Assembly: GCA_002394185.1 (NCBI GenBank)
Contig: DGTB01000223.1
Coordinates: 1 to 7,822 of the forward strand
Reading direction: 5' to 3'
Length of the DNA stretch: 7,822 bases
DNA from: Bacteroidales bacterium UBA4347
GTDB lineage: Bacteria > Bacteroidota > Bacteroidia > Bacteroidales > P3
The translations under genes were made by a program, and so were the position numbers. Numbering within the stretch: the stretch's first letter is position 1; each line of letters starts with the position of its first letter. This document shows, in pieces, positions 1 through 6,555 of this stretch. The notes under the pieces were generated by a model. It had not been told where the DNA came from. It ran no database searches and was given only the letters and a program-made list of their open reading frames with translations.

Positions 1-45
1 TTGTATTTTAATGTTAAACTTAAATTGATTTCCCTTTGTTTTCAC

Positions 46-114
46 AATGCAAAAGTACTGCCACATGATTACTTAAAATACGACTATTCGATGCAAAAAT
101 GTCCATTTTCTATT
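46..114 (-). promoter_or_regulatory. Leftward promoter with activator site, copy 1 (gene lies outside window)
   Basis: Read on the minus strand, this has a Bacteroidetes-type -7 box TACTTTTG at 57-50. A TATTTTA box lies 16 nt further upstream, in the -33 region. Next to that is a 22-nt block (83-104) that recurs almost unchanged at 4545-4566. The whole 69-nt element matches 4508-4576 without gaps at 53 positions, and 12 of the 16 differences fall in the 15-nt stretch 60-74. Such conservation of box, spacing and upstream block points to a common activator. No coding frame begins between this promoter and the left edge, so its gene must start beyond position 1. The role of the 22-nt block as an AraC-type operator is inferred. 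Confidence 0.65.
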
Positions 115-175
115 TTATACAGTTAATCAAAATTAATGTGCATATTTTTCACACGAATTGCCATGAATTAACCAT

Positions 176-195
176 TAATAAAGGTCTATTAGACC
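176..195 (-). terminator. Putative rho-independent terminator of the activase operon
   Basis: The sequence 183-195 is an inverted repeat, GGTCTA-T-TAGACC. On the minus strand it can form a 5-bp stem with a 3-nt AAT loop, followed at once by TTTATTAA. It begins 34 nt after the stop codon of the leftward DUF2229 gene, as expected for the end of that operon. The stem is short, so efficiency is uncertain. Confidence 0.45.
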
Positions 196-228
196 GCAAT
201 TATATGTAAATCGAAATTGAGCAATTGC

Positions 229-2730
229 TTATGAAAGCATAAAGTGAAGTCGGTTGCGGATGTTGGCCTCGGAGGTGCCTGAGTCGAAGTCAAGGAAAAG
301 GAGTGAGAGGTTTGGGTAGCGTTCTTTGAGGCACTTCTCGATGCCTTTGGAAATGATGTGGTTGGCGATGCATCCGAAGGGTTGAACGCTGACCACCTTG
401 TCAACGCTATTCTCGGCCAGATGGCATATTTCGCCAGGCAGGTACCATCCCTCGCCAAAGTTGGCCGCAGGGTTGACGACCTGCGTCGACAGGCGGTAAA
501 TATCGTGGACATCTTCGAACGAACGGTAAAAAGGAAAGGTAGCACCGACACGGTCGAACTTGCGAACCATGTTTTGGATAATGCTTTCGGCACCGCCAAG
601 CAGGCCCGTGGGTACCGCCGGACGGCGTATGTTCAGGCGTTTGTCGGCGTGGACGGTGGCGAAATATTTTAGGAAGAAAGGCGTCAGCGCAGGTGGCACC
701 ACCTCGACTCCGTGCTCCATCAGCCAGTCGGCGACGTGCTTGTTGGAGAATGAATTGTATTTGACGTAAATCTCGCCCACGAGTCCCACACGCTGCACCT
801 GCTTGTTGCAATCGATGGCATGAGTGAAAGCCTCGACGGCTTCGGCCAGCAGGCGCAGCAGTCCTCGGCAGTCCTGTGCTGCCACGAGGGGCAGGGCGGC
901 AGCGGTGTAGTGGTCAAAGAGGCGGCGCGCCTCGCCGGTCTTCACCTCGCGTGCAGCGGCGGGATAGTAGAGCTTCTGCAAGGTGTCGGCATAGAGCATG
1001 GCATAGAGCGCGATGCGCCATATCTTGAGCCAAGGGATTGAGAACCCGGGCTGGTCGTTATGAAGGTTACCCATAGCCACCGAGATGACCGGCACGTCGG
1101 CAAAGCCGTTGCGCACCATAGCGTTCTTGATGAGCGAGTAGTAGTTGCTGGCTCGGCACTGTCCACCCGTTTGGGTGATGGCTACAGCGGTGTTCTTCAA
1201 GTCGTAGCGGTCCGACTTCAGGGCGCGGATGATGCTGCCTACCACGATGGTGGCAGGATAGCAGATGTCGTTATTGGCCTCGCGCAGCCCTTGCTCGGCA
1301 TCGTCGATATTGCCCATCGGCAGGCACTCCACGCAGTAGCCAATCAGGCCGAACAGCGTAGGCAGGTACTCCGAATAGCCCTCGGCGAAATAGGGTGCGA
1401 TGATGGTGCGGCGGCGGTCTTCGGGCATGAAGGGTGCGGTGGTGAATGTTGACGAGGAGGCACTCTGCTCAGGATGCTGAATGCGTGCTTCTGTGTTTTG
1501 GGTGCCGTTCTCCGCTTTGCCCGCAACGCTGGCGGCGCTCTCCACCAGCGAGCGGATGCGCAGTTTGAGGGATCCGATGTTGTTCACATCGTCGATCTTG
1601 AGCACCGTCAGGTTGCGGTGGCAGCGGTCGAGGATGGAACGCACCTCGTCGAGGATGAACGCGTCGGGACCACAACCGAAGGAGGTTAGCTCCACCATGT
1701 GCAGGTTGGCATAAGGGTGGCGGCCGGCGAACCAGGCGGCTTTGAAGATGCGATTGGGATAGGCCCACTGGCTGAGGGCGTTGATGTTGCTATAGACGTC
1801 GCTGCCAGCATGTGAGGCCACATTCTCGGTGATGACATCGATACCCATATCGGCAATGGCTTGCGACACTTTGTGCTCGATGAGAGGGTCGATGTGGTAG
1901 GGCCGTGCGGCCAGCAGGATGACCGTGCGGCCGTCGACGATGGCCTGCTGCAGCACCTGCTGCGAGCGACGCTCCAATTCTGCCAAGTAGTGCTCCTGTG
2001 CATCTACGGCTTTGCGCAACGCCTCTTTGGACTTGCGCGTCGCCACATCAAGCGTGGCAAGGTATTCGGCTATAGACTGCTCGAGCAGTTTGCTGTCTTT
2101 GAAGTTGATTACCGGTGAGTCAAGTGGAATGCCATAATTCTCCTCGGGGTCGAGAGCCGACCGCAGCACATCGGAGTACCCGCTGACGATAGGGCAGTTG
2201 TAGGAATTGCCACTGCTGCTGTCCTCTTTGCGCTCAAACACAACCCAGGGGTACAGGATGCGGTCCACATGGCGGTCGATGAGGTCGAGTATGTGGCCGT
2301 GCATCAGCTTGGCGGGGAAACAGATATTGTCGGCCATCACGCTACGAATGCCTTGCTCGTAAAGTCGGTTGGAGGAGCTCTTGGATAGCACCACCTCGAA
2401 GCCACACGCTGTCAGCAACGTGCACCAGAAAGGGAAATCCTCGTAGATGCCCAGCCCGCGAGGCAGACCGATGCGGATGCCGCTAGGCATGGCAGGCTTG
2501 GTGGAACGGTTCCATAGCAGGCGGTTTTTCTCGACAAACATATTGACGCCTTTAGTGCCGGCTTCGGCGTCCGAGCCGTATATGCGCTCGCATTGGTTGC
2601 CGGAGTGGAAAGTGCGGCCGCCGTCGAAGCGGAAGGTCTTGACGGTGCAATGATTCTCGCAGCCGGGACACACCTCGATGCCCGACTCGTAGTGGTTGTT
2701 CTTAATTATATTGTCAAGTGATGTGTTCAT
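229..2730 (-). CDS. DUF2229-type acyl-CoA dehydratase activase-related iron-sulfur protein (833 aa)
   Basis: This protein corresponds to the second half of the very large activase-related proteins found in many anaerobes. The N-terminus carries a cysteine cluster, CPGCENHC (Cys21, Cys24, Cys28), with Cys47 following, which probably binds an Fe-S cluster. Residues about 83-380 form the DUF2229 region, beginning at IRIGLPRGLGIYEDFPFW, with conserved-looking Cys137 in NICFPAKLMHGH and Cys353 in FGCGPDAF. A low-complexity linker (about 400-435) leads to a C-terminal half that resembles 2-hydroxyacyl-CoA dehydratase B/C-type folds, with Cys490 in DICYPA, Cys525 in GGQCRASNY and Cys787 in QPFGCIANHI. 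There are no signal peptide or membrane segments, so it is cytoplasmic. The ATG (2730-2728) overlaps the upstream stop as ATGA, so translation is probably coupled and the two products probably interact. The expected role is to accept or pass low-potential electrons under ATP control. The substrate is unknown, and the assignment rests on motif recognition. Confidence 0.9.
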   Translation of the reverse strand: MNTSLDNIIKNNHYESGIEVCPGCENHCTVKTFRFDGGRTFHSGNQCERIYGSDAEAGTKGVNMFVEKNRLLWNRSTKPAMPSGIRIGLPRGLGIYEDFPFWCTLLTACGFEVVLSKSSSNRLYEQGIRSVMADNICFPAKLMHGHILDLIDRHVDRILYPWVVFERKEDSSSGNSYNCPIVSGYSDVLRSALDPEENYGIPLDSPVINFKDSKLLEQSIAEYLATLDVATRKSKEALRKAVDAQEHYLAELERRSQQVLQQAIVDGRTVILLAARPYHIDPLIEHKVSQAIADMGIDVITENVASHAGSDVYSNINALSQWAYPNRIFKAAWFAGRHPYANLHMVELTSFGCGPDAFILDEVRSILDRCHRNLTVLKIDDVNNIGSLKLRIRSLVESAASVAGKAENGTQNTEARIQHPEQSASSSTFTTAPFMPEDRRRTIIAPYFAEGYSEYLPTLFGLIGYCVECLPMGNIDDAEQGLREANNDICYPATIVVGSIIRALKSDRYDLKNTAVAITQTGGQCRASNYYSLIKNAMVRNGFADVPVISVAMGNLHNDQPGFSIPWLKIWRIALYAMLYADTLQKLYYPAAAREVKTGEARRLFDHYTAAALPLVAAQDCRGLLRLLAEAVEAFTHAIDCNKQVQRVGLVGEIYVKYNSFSNKHVADWLMEHGVEVVPPALTPFFLKYFATVHADKRLNIRRPAVPTGLLGGAESIIQNMVRKFDRVGATFPFYRSFEDVHDIYRLSTQVVNPAANFGEGWYLPGEICHLAENSVDKVVSVQPFGCIANHIISKGIEKCLKERYPNLSLLFLDFDSGTSEANIRNRLHFMLS

Positions 2731-4487
2731 TGTTCTTTACTTTTGGAGAGTGCATAAAGTGCCGAGCCGTAAGCACCAGCCAGTTCGGGAATATCGGAGA
2801 AGCGCACCTCGCAGCCCGTCATCTTCTCGATGGCGCGAGCCACGGAATGGTTTTTGAATGTGCCGCCCTGGACGACGATATGGTTGCCCAGCTCGTCGGT
2901 GCTGTGCATTTTCAGCACCTTGAAAAGGCAGTTTTTCACCACCGAATAGGAGAATCCTGCAGCGATGTCGTCGACGCGTGCTCCCTCGTTCATGGCTTGT
3001 TTCACCTTCGAGTTCATAAACACTGTGCAACGTGTGCCGAGGTCGTAGGGATGTGGCGCAAAACAAGCCATACGGGCAAAGTCGGCGACATTGTATCCCA
3101 ACTGTCCGGCAAAGGTCATAATAAAGCTGCCGCAACCTGACGAGCAGGCTTCGTTGATTTCGATGCGGCGTATGCTGCCGTGTTCCACATAGATGGCTTT
3201 CATATCCTGGCCACCAATGTCGAGCACAAAACTCACCTCGGGATCGATGGCTTTTGCCGCCGTGAAGTGCGCCACCGTCTCGACAATGCCGTGGTCAAGT
3301 GCGAAGGCTGATTTGAACAGCCCCTCGCCATAGCCTGTGACTGCCGAGGCAACGATGTTTACTCCTTGTGGGTTGGCGGCTGCGGCGTGCATCCGCTCCA
3401 TGGCGCGCTTAAAGGCATGGTAACTGTCACCTTCGTTGAAAGAGTAGTCTTTGAAGGCTATACGGCCTTCGGCGTCGATCAACACCAGCTTGGTGGTGGT
3501 GCTGCCCGAGTCGACCCCCAGCCAATAGTCGCCAGCCTCGAAACAATCGCGTAGCGGAGCCTCGTAGCCGTGCTTGCTTTCCAGCCAGGTGTCGTACTCC
3601 CCGTGGCTGGCAAACAGAGAATCCAAAGTCGAACTATTAGTTGTGACTATGGGTTGCGTCCGCGCAAAACGGTCTGCCAGTTCGTCTATGCCAAGGGCTT
3701 TTCCGTCGGCTGCCACTGCACATCCCATAGCAGGCACATAGTGCGGATGTTCTGGCACAAAACAGTCATTGTCGGTCATTCCCAACGCCACCTGCATAGC
3801 CTTGCGCATCTGGGGCATAAAGGCAAAGGGGCCGCCACAGAACAGCACGCGAGGGTTCACATCGACACCGCGTGCCAACGTGGTCATCACCTGTAGCACC
3901 ACGGCCCGGAACATCGAGGCGGCAATGTCGGCCTTGCCCACACCTCGCGCCAGCAAGTTTTGTATGTCGGTTTTCGAAAAAACTCCGCATCGCGAAGCAA
4001 TGGGGTACACCGTTTGCGATTGTGCAGCCAATGCATCGAGTTCGTCTGTCTCGATGCCCAGCAGCGTAGCGGTCTGGTCGATGAACGAACCCGTGCCGCC
4101 GGCACAGCTGCCGTTCATCCTCATATCGGGCATGCGTCCCTCGTCGAAGAAAATCATCTTGGCGTCCTCTCCGCCGAGATCGATGAGCGTGTGGATGTCG
4201 GGATGGAAACGCTTTACGTACTCTCCGGCGGCAATGACCTCTTGCTCGAATGCGATACCCATACGCTCGGCATAGCCCATACCCACGCTGCCGGTCATCC
4301 GCACTGCCATCTGACAGTTGCCGACCTTTTTCTTCATTCTTTCCAAGGCCGAAATGGCCGTTTGTTCGGGACTGGCATTGTGGCGCCTGTAATCGCAATG
4401 GCTAAGCCTGTTGTTTTTGTCCAATAAGCATATTTTCAGAGTTGTAGAGCCTATGTCGATTCCTAATTTATATGTGTTGACTTCCAT
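2727..4487 (-). CDS. Tandem BcrAD/BadFG (HgdC-like) activase ATPase, two ASKHA domains (586 aa)
   Basis: Two homologous ASKHA-fold ATPase domains lie in one chain, each like the activator of 2-hydroxyacyl-CoA dehydratases, which uses ATP to fire one low-potential electron into a partner. Domain 1 (about 6-275) has phosphate motifs DIGSTTLK (11-18) and DLGGEDAK (103-110), and cluster cysteines Cys128 (NGSCAGGTGSF) and Cys167 (SRCGVF). Domain 2 (about 322-582) has VDSGSTTTK (325-333), DIGGQDMK (423-430), Cys448 (NEACSSGCGSF) and Cys487 (TRCTVF). Classical HgdC is about 260 residues and forms a homodimer around one [4Fe-4S] cluster bound by two cysteines per subunit. Here both halves keep both cysteines, so a cluster could sit between the fused domains. 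The ATG at 4487 lies 24 nt after the -7 box. The gene is first in a two-gene operon and overlaps the next by 4 nt. The physiological partner and substrate are not known. Confidence 0.93.
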   Translation of the reverse strand: MEVNTYKLGIDIGSTTLKICLLDKNNRLSHCDYRRHNASPEQTAISALERMKKKVGNCQMAVRMTGSVGMGYAERMGIAFEQEVIAAGEYVKRFHPDIHTLIDLGGEDAKMIFFDEGRMPDMRMNGSCAGGTGSFIDQTATLLGIETDELDALAAQSQTVYPIASRCGVFSKTDIQNLLARGVGKADIAASMFRAVVLQVMTTLARGVDVNPRVLFCGGPFAFMPQMRKAMQVALGMTDNDCFVPEHPHYVPAMGCAVAADGKALGIDELADRFARTQPIVTTNSSTLDSLFASHGEYDTWLESKHGYEAPLRDCFEAGDYWLGVDSGSTTTKLVLIDAEGRIAFKDYSFNEGDSYHAFKRAMERMHAAAANPQGVNIVASAVTGYGEGLFKSAFALDHGIVETVAHFTAAKAIDPEVSFVLDIGGQDMKAIYVEHGSIRRIEINEACSSGCGSFIMTFAGQLGYNVADFARMACFAPHPYDLGTRCTVFMNSKVKQAMNEGARVDDIAAGFSYSVVKNCLFKVLKMHSTDELGNHIVVQGGTFKNHSVARAIEKMTGCEVRFSDIPELAGAYGSALYALSKSKEQ

Positions 4488-4507
4488 TTTTTTGCACTAT
4501 TTTTCAA

Positions 4508-4576
4508 AATGCAAAAGTACTATCGTTATTCAAAATAAAATATCACTATCCGATGCAAAAATGTCCATATTCTATT
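4508..4576 (-). promoter_or_regulatory. Promoter and activator site of the activase operon, copy 2
   Basis: On the minus strand the -7 box TACTTTTG occupies 4519-4512, 24 nt before the start codon of the activase gene. TATTTTA lies 16 nt upstream of it, then the 22-nt block (4545-4566) that differs at a single base from the one at 83-104. The block adjoins the -33 region, the usual place for an AraC-type activator that contacts RNA polymerase. The element sits in the 141-nt divergent gap between the activase operon and an AraC-family gene, so the regulator may also act on its own promoter. The promoter match is direct; the identity of the binding protein is inferred. Confidence 0.7.
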
Positions 4577-4628
4577 AGTGCAATACAATAAAAGGAAAAT
4601 GAATACGTTATAACTATAAATTTTCGCA

Positions 4629-5459
4629 ATGAAGATACGCGAGCTTGACAGTAAAAACATCCTCAACCATCTGGTGCGGCACGGCTTTCGCCATTCGGGC
4701 GACAATGGCATATTGTATAATGTTTCGCTTGCCGAAGGGGGCGAGTTCTTCCAGCGGGGTGTGCCCTATCGCCTTGCTGAAGGACGTATTATGGTTCTGC
4801 ATCAAGGCTCTGTAGAGGTAGAAATCGATATGCGGACATACACACTTGGTGCCGGCGACCTGGCAATGCTGCTGCCCGATGCGCTGGTGCTGGTCAACTA
4901 CATCAGCACCGATGCTCGTGCCAGCGCTTTCCTGTTCCGCCAGATGCCTCAGGTGAAAGGAGAAATGGAGAGTTTTGTGGTGAGGGGCGACAGTGTGGCT
5001 TTCGCACGCGCCAACCAGTACCTGACGATGATTTTCGACCAGTTCGACCGCAATCCCGTCGTCACCGACATAATAGTCCATTTCTACGATGCGCTGATAC
5101 TCGACATGTTCAGCTTGCGGCAGGAGGAACAGTTGACGAGCGGAGGTGCGTTCATGCATCGTTTTTTGCATTTGCTCAGTCAGGAGGGACGTGTCAAACA
5201 CCCCATCGATTTCTATGCTGATCGGTTGTGTGTGTCGACCAACTATATGAGTGCACTTGTCAAGCGTGAGAGTGGTTTGACAGTCCTCCAGTGGATTGAC
5301 CGGGCGTTGGTGCGCGAGGCGAAGGTGTTGCTGCACCACACCCAGATGCCCGTTGCCGAGGTGGCCGAGACGCTGGGTTTTGCCACGCCTTCGTTCTTCA
5401 TCCGCTTCTTCCGCCAGCAGACGGGACAGACACCGTTGCAGTACCGCAAGCAGGGGTGA
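4629..5459 (+). CDS. AraC-family transcriptional regulator, divergent from the activase operon (276 aa)
   Basis: A cytoplasmic DNA-binding regulator of the usual AraC length. Residues about 25-115 look like a cupin-type effector-binding domain (GRIMVLHQGSVEVEID, then GAGDLAMLLPDALVLV). The C-terminal 90 residues hold the two helix-turn-helix units: the first near 193-213 (DFYADRLCVSTNYMSALVKR) and the second near 241-262 (PVAEVAETLGFATPSFFIRF), ending in the family-typical QTGQTPLQYRKQ. The divergent position next to the operon, and the repeated site in the gap between them, suggest that it activates the activase operon and the unseen gene left of the window. Its ligand cannot be predicted. 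No good Shine-Dalgarno sequence or perfect -7 box precedes the ATG. TAAATTTT at 4617-4624 is the nearest match but would place the transcript start at the start codon, so the real promoter is uncertain. Confidence 0.93.
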   Translation: MKIRELDSKNILNHLVRHGFRHSGDNGILYNVSLAEGGEFFQRGVPYRLAEGRIMVLHQGSVEVEIDMRTYTLGAGDLAMLLPDALVLVNYISTDARASAFLFRQMPQVKGEMESFVVRGDSVAFARANQYLTMIFDQFDRNPVVTDIIVHFYDALILDMFSLRQEEQLTSGGAFMHRFLHLLSQEGRVKHPIDFYADRLCVSTNYMSALVKRESGLTVLQWIDRALVREAKVLLHHTQMPVAEVAETLGFATPSFFIRFFRQQTGQTPLQYRKQG

Positions 5460-5462
5460 AGA

Positions 5463-5579
5463 TTATATGTCGCTTTTGGCGGCCAGCCAGCAGCCCGCGG
5501 CCATCACGGCGGTGGCGACGAGGAAGAGGGGCGTCAGCGGCTCGCCGAGCAGCAGGAACGACAGGGCGGCGCCGATGGT
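5463..5579 (-). pseudogene. C-terminal remnant of an EamA/DMT-family transporter, copy 1
   Basis: Minus-strand codons from about 5576 down to the TAA at 5465-5463 read IGAALSFLLLGEPLTPLFLV and continue as ATAVMAAGCWLAAKSDI. This is the last membrane helix pair and tail of an EamA (drug/metabolite transporter) protein of about 300 residues. Upstream of 5577 the frame changes to unrelated sequence (QRT, THTH), and no earlier EamA helices are present, so at least 85% of the gene is missing. It begins 3 nt beyond the stop of the rightward AraC gene, in convergent orientation. It matches the fragment at 6556-6723. The remnant has no start codon context and is presumably not expressed as a protein. 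Confidence 0.75.
5469..5576. repeat. 108-bp direct repeat, left copy
   Basis: An ungapped alignment with 6562-6669 gives 100 identities in 108 positions, in the same orientation. The match stops sharply on the right at the IGAAL codons. The two copies bracket the toxin-antitoxin genes and about 985 bp lie between them. Such repeats could recombine and delete the segment between. Confidence 0.9.
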
Positions 5580-5601
5580 GCGCTGGGTATGGGTATAGCA
5601 A

Positions 5602-5624
5602 TAAAAACAAGGAGGAAAGTCTCC
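5602..5624 (-). terminator. Putative terminator of the toxin-antitoxin operon
   Basis: On the minus strand a small hairpin (GGAG at 5624-5621, CTCC at 5614-5611, 6-nt loop) is followed by TTGTTTTTAT. It lies about 78 nt after the toxin stop codon. The stem is only 4-5 bp, so this is a tentative call supported mainly by the T-rich tail and the position. Confidence 0.35.
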
Positions 5625-5701
5625 CGACGATTACTTGTTCAATCCGTAGGGGGGGAGGTAAATCAGCGAGTTATGAGTATGTATATTCATGCCACACTCT
5701 A

Positions 5702-5977
5702 TCACTTGTCCTTGTAATGTTGTCCGACCTGAACCACCGTAACTGTGATGATTTCATCCTTCACACGGTAGATTAGGCGGTCTTTCTGGTTGATACGACG
5801 AGACCAGTATCCGGCATAGTCGCCCACCAGCGGTTCGGGTTTGCCAGTGCCCTCGTATGGATGAACGCGCAGTTCTTCAAATAGGCGGTACACTTTTTTG
5901 ATGCTTGCCTTGTCGCCACTGCGACCAAGCGCACGAAGCTCTTCCTCGGCCTTCGGGGTCAGTTCTATGCGGTACAT
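5702..5977 (-). CDS. yoeB: YoeB/Txe-family mRNA interferase toxin (about 91 aa)
   Basis: This is a RelE-superfamily ribosome-dependent endoribonuclease that cleaves mRNA in the A site when its antitoxin is lost. The family signature is clear: GKPEPL, then GYWSRRI, then DRLIYRV, then a C-terminal HY. Counting from the GTG at 5980, Glu49, Arg68, His88 and Tyr89 line up with the E. coli YoeB catalytic residues Glu46, Arg65, His83 and Tyr84, so the toxin looks intact. The length is near the family norm (84 in E. coli), with three residues (KDK) after the HY pair. Two starts are possible: GTG at 5980 or ATG at 5977. I prefer the ATG, whose A is also the last base of the antitoxin stop (TGATG), an arrangement that suits translational coupling. 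The antitoxin precedes it, as in yefM-yoeB. Confidence 0.9.
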   Translation of the reverse strand: MYRIELTPKAEEELRALGRSGDKASIKKVYRLFEELRVHPYEGTGKPEPLVGDYAGYWSRRINQKDRLIYRVKDEIITVTVVQVGQHYKDK

Positions 5978-6204
5978 CACAGGCTGAGCATCTGTTTCAC
6001 GTCGTCAAGGCTCACCTCGCGGGCAAGTCCTTGTTTCTCCTGTTCCACGCTTTTGCGGAAAGAGCGAAGGGCCTCCTTGTCGGAATAAAAGCCGTCGTCG
6101 TCAGTCGCGGGCTCAATAACTTTCGCCCCGGCAGCCAGCATCGCCTCTATGAGGTGCTTCATCACGCTGCTCCGCCCGTCATAGGATATTGTCACTGTTG
6201 CCAT
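5977..6204 (-). CDS. Antitoxin partner of the YoeB-type toxin (75 aa)
   Basis: A small acidic protein encoded directly upstream of the toxin and overlapping it by one to four bases. The N-terminus (MATVTISYDGRSSVMKHLIE) suits a short beta strand and helix. The C-terminal half (SDKEALRSFRKSVEQEK and on to VSLDDVKQML) is charged and probably forms the helix that wraps and inactivates the toxin. Residue similarity to E. coli YefM is not obvious by eye, so the assignment rests on size, order and the intact toxin. Antitoxins of this type usually repress their own promoter, alone or with the toxin. The ATG at 6204 follows an AT-rich leader with no strong Shine-Dalgarno sequence, which is ordinary in Bacteroidetes. 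Confidence 0.82.
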   Translation of the reverse strand: MATVTISYDGRSSVMKHLIEAMLAAGAKVIEPATDDDGFYSDKEALRSFRKSVEQEKQGLAREVSLDDVKQMLSL

Positions 6205-6289
6205 AATATTACTGTGTTATGTTTTCTGTTATTGTAACGTACACATTCTTTTTTTATTGTGCAGAGAAATAAGTTGTATCTGAATCAAA

Positions 6290-6307
6290 ACAATTACAAA
6301 CAATTGT
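6290..6307. promoter_or_regulatory. Inverted repeat, possible toxin-antitoxin operator
   Basis: ACAATT and AATTGT are separated by 6 nt, and the right arm overlaps the second copy of the TTGTATCT repeat. The site is 86 nt or more upstream of the antitoxin start, a plausible but rather distant place for autoregulation. The arms are short and AT-rich, so chance is a real alternative. Confidence 0.2.
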
Positions 6308-6358
6308 ATCTTCATCCGAAAAAACATTTACACCCATAATAACACATCCATCCCGCTT

Positions 6359-6502
6359 TTATTGCTTGAAGACTACATTTCTTTGGCTAGGTAGTGTGAG
6401 CAGCCTCATGCTGTCCTCGCTTTGCGAAACTCCGCCTTCGCCCCTAACATTTTTAGCTGTGCTTTCCTTTGTTCCCACCACTGGCGCTACTTGGGCAAAG
6501 CC
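6359..6502 (-). other. Unassigned 48-codon open stretch, possible gene remnant
   Basis: Between a TGA (6505-6503) and a TAA (6361-6359) the minus strand is open, reading for example STAKNVRGEGGVSQSEDSM near its middle. There is no good ATG start and no ribosome-binding site. The composition is mixed and GC-richer than the flanks, unlike the AT-rich intergenic DNA beside it. The plus strand is also open across the same bases. I do not recognise a family. It could be a decayed gene end, part of a repeat, or noise. Confidence 0.2.
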
Positions 6503-6555
6503 TCAAATACCGCCAGGGAAGGGAATAGAGATGATTTGTGCAACCGACCTCCGGA

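Larger units (their letters stand above)
6205..6555. other. Gene-poor region upstream of the antitoxin
   Basis: This 351-nt stretch has no convincing gene. The part next to the antitoxin (6205-6355) is AT-rich and should hold the toxin-antitoxin promoter, but I see no clean TAnnTTTG box. It has two copies of TTGTATCT (6274-6281 and 6304-6311), each followed two bases later by ATC. The part from about 6366 to 6540 is GC-richer and open in more than one frame without recognisable similarity. It may be leftover coding DNA from the rearrangement. Confidence 0.5.

Noticed and set aside
220..229. 10-bp palindrome AGCAATTGCT at the end of the DUF2229 gene
   Set aside because: It is short, AT-rich at the centre, has no T-tract beside it and overlaps the gene's stop codon. 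The hairpin at 183-195 is a better terminator.
189..599. 136-codon leftward frame overlapping the end of the DUF2229 gene
   Set aside because: It is a shadow frame with serine/threonine-rich, motif-free translation. It also runs through the terminator hairpin.
358..672. Rightward frames opposite the DUF2229 gene (also 1060-1452, 1861-2118)
   Set aside because: All lie antisense to a well-supported gene, lack ribosome-binding sites and have no recognisable domains.
3766..4398. 210-codon leftward open frame inside the activase gene
   Set aside because: It lies in another frame of a gene with strong domain motifs, and its translation is arginine-rich and motif-free. It is a shadow of a GC-rich coding region.
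4617..4624. TAAATTTT as the promoter of the first AraC gene
   Set aside because: It misses the final G of the -7 box, has no TTTG at the expected distance, and would place the transcript start at or after the ATG.
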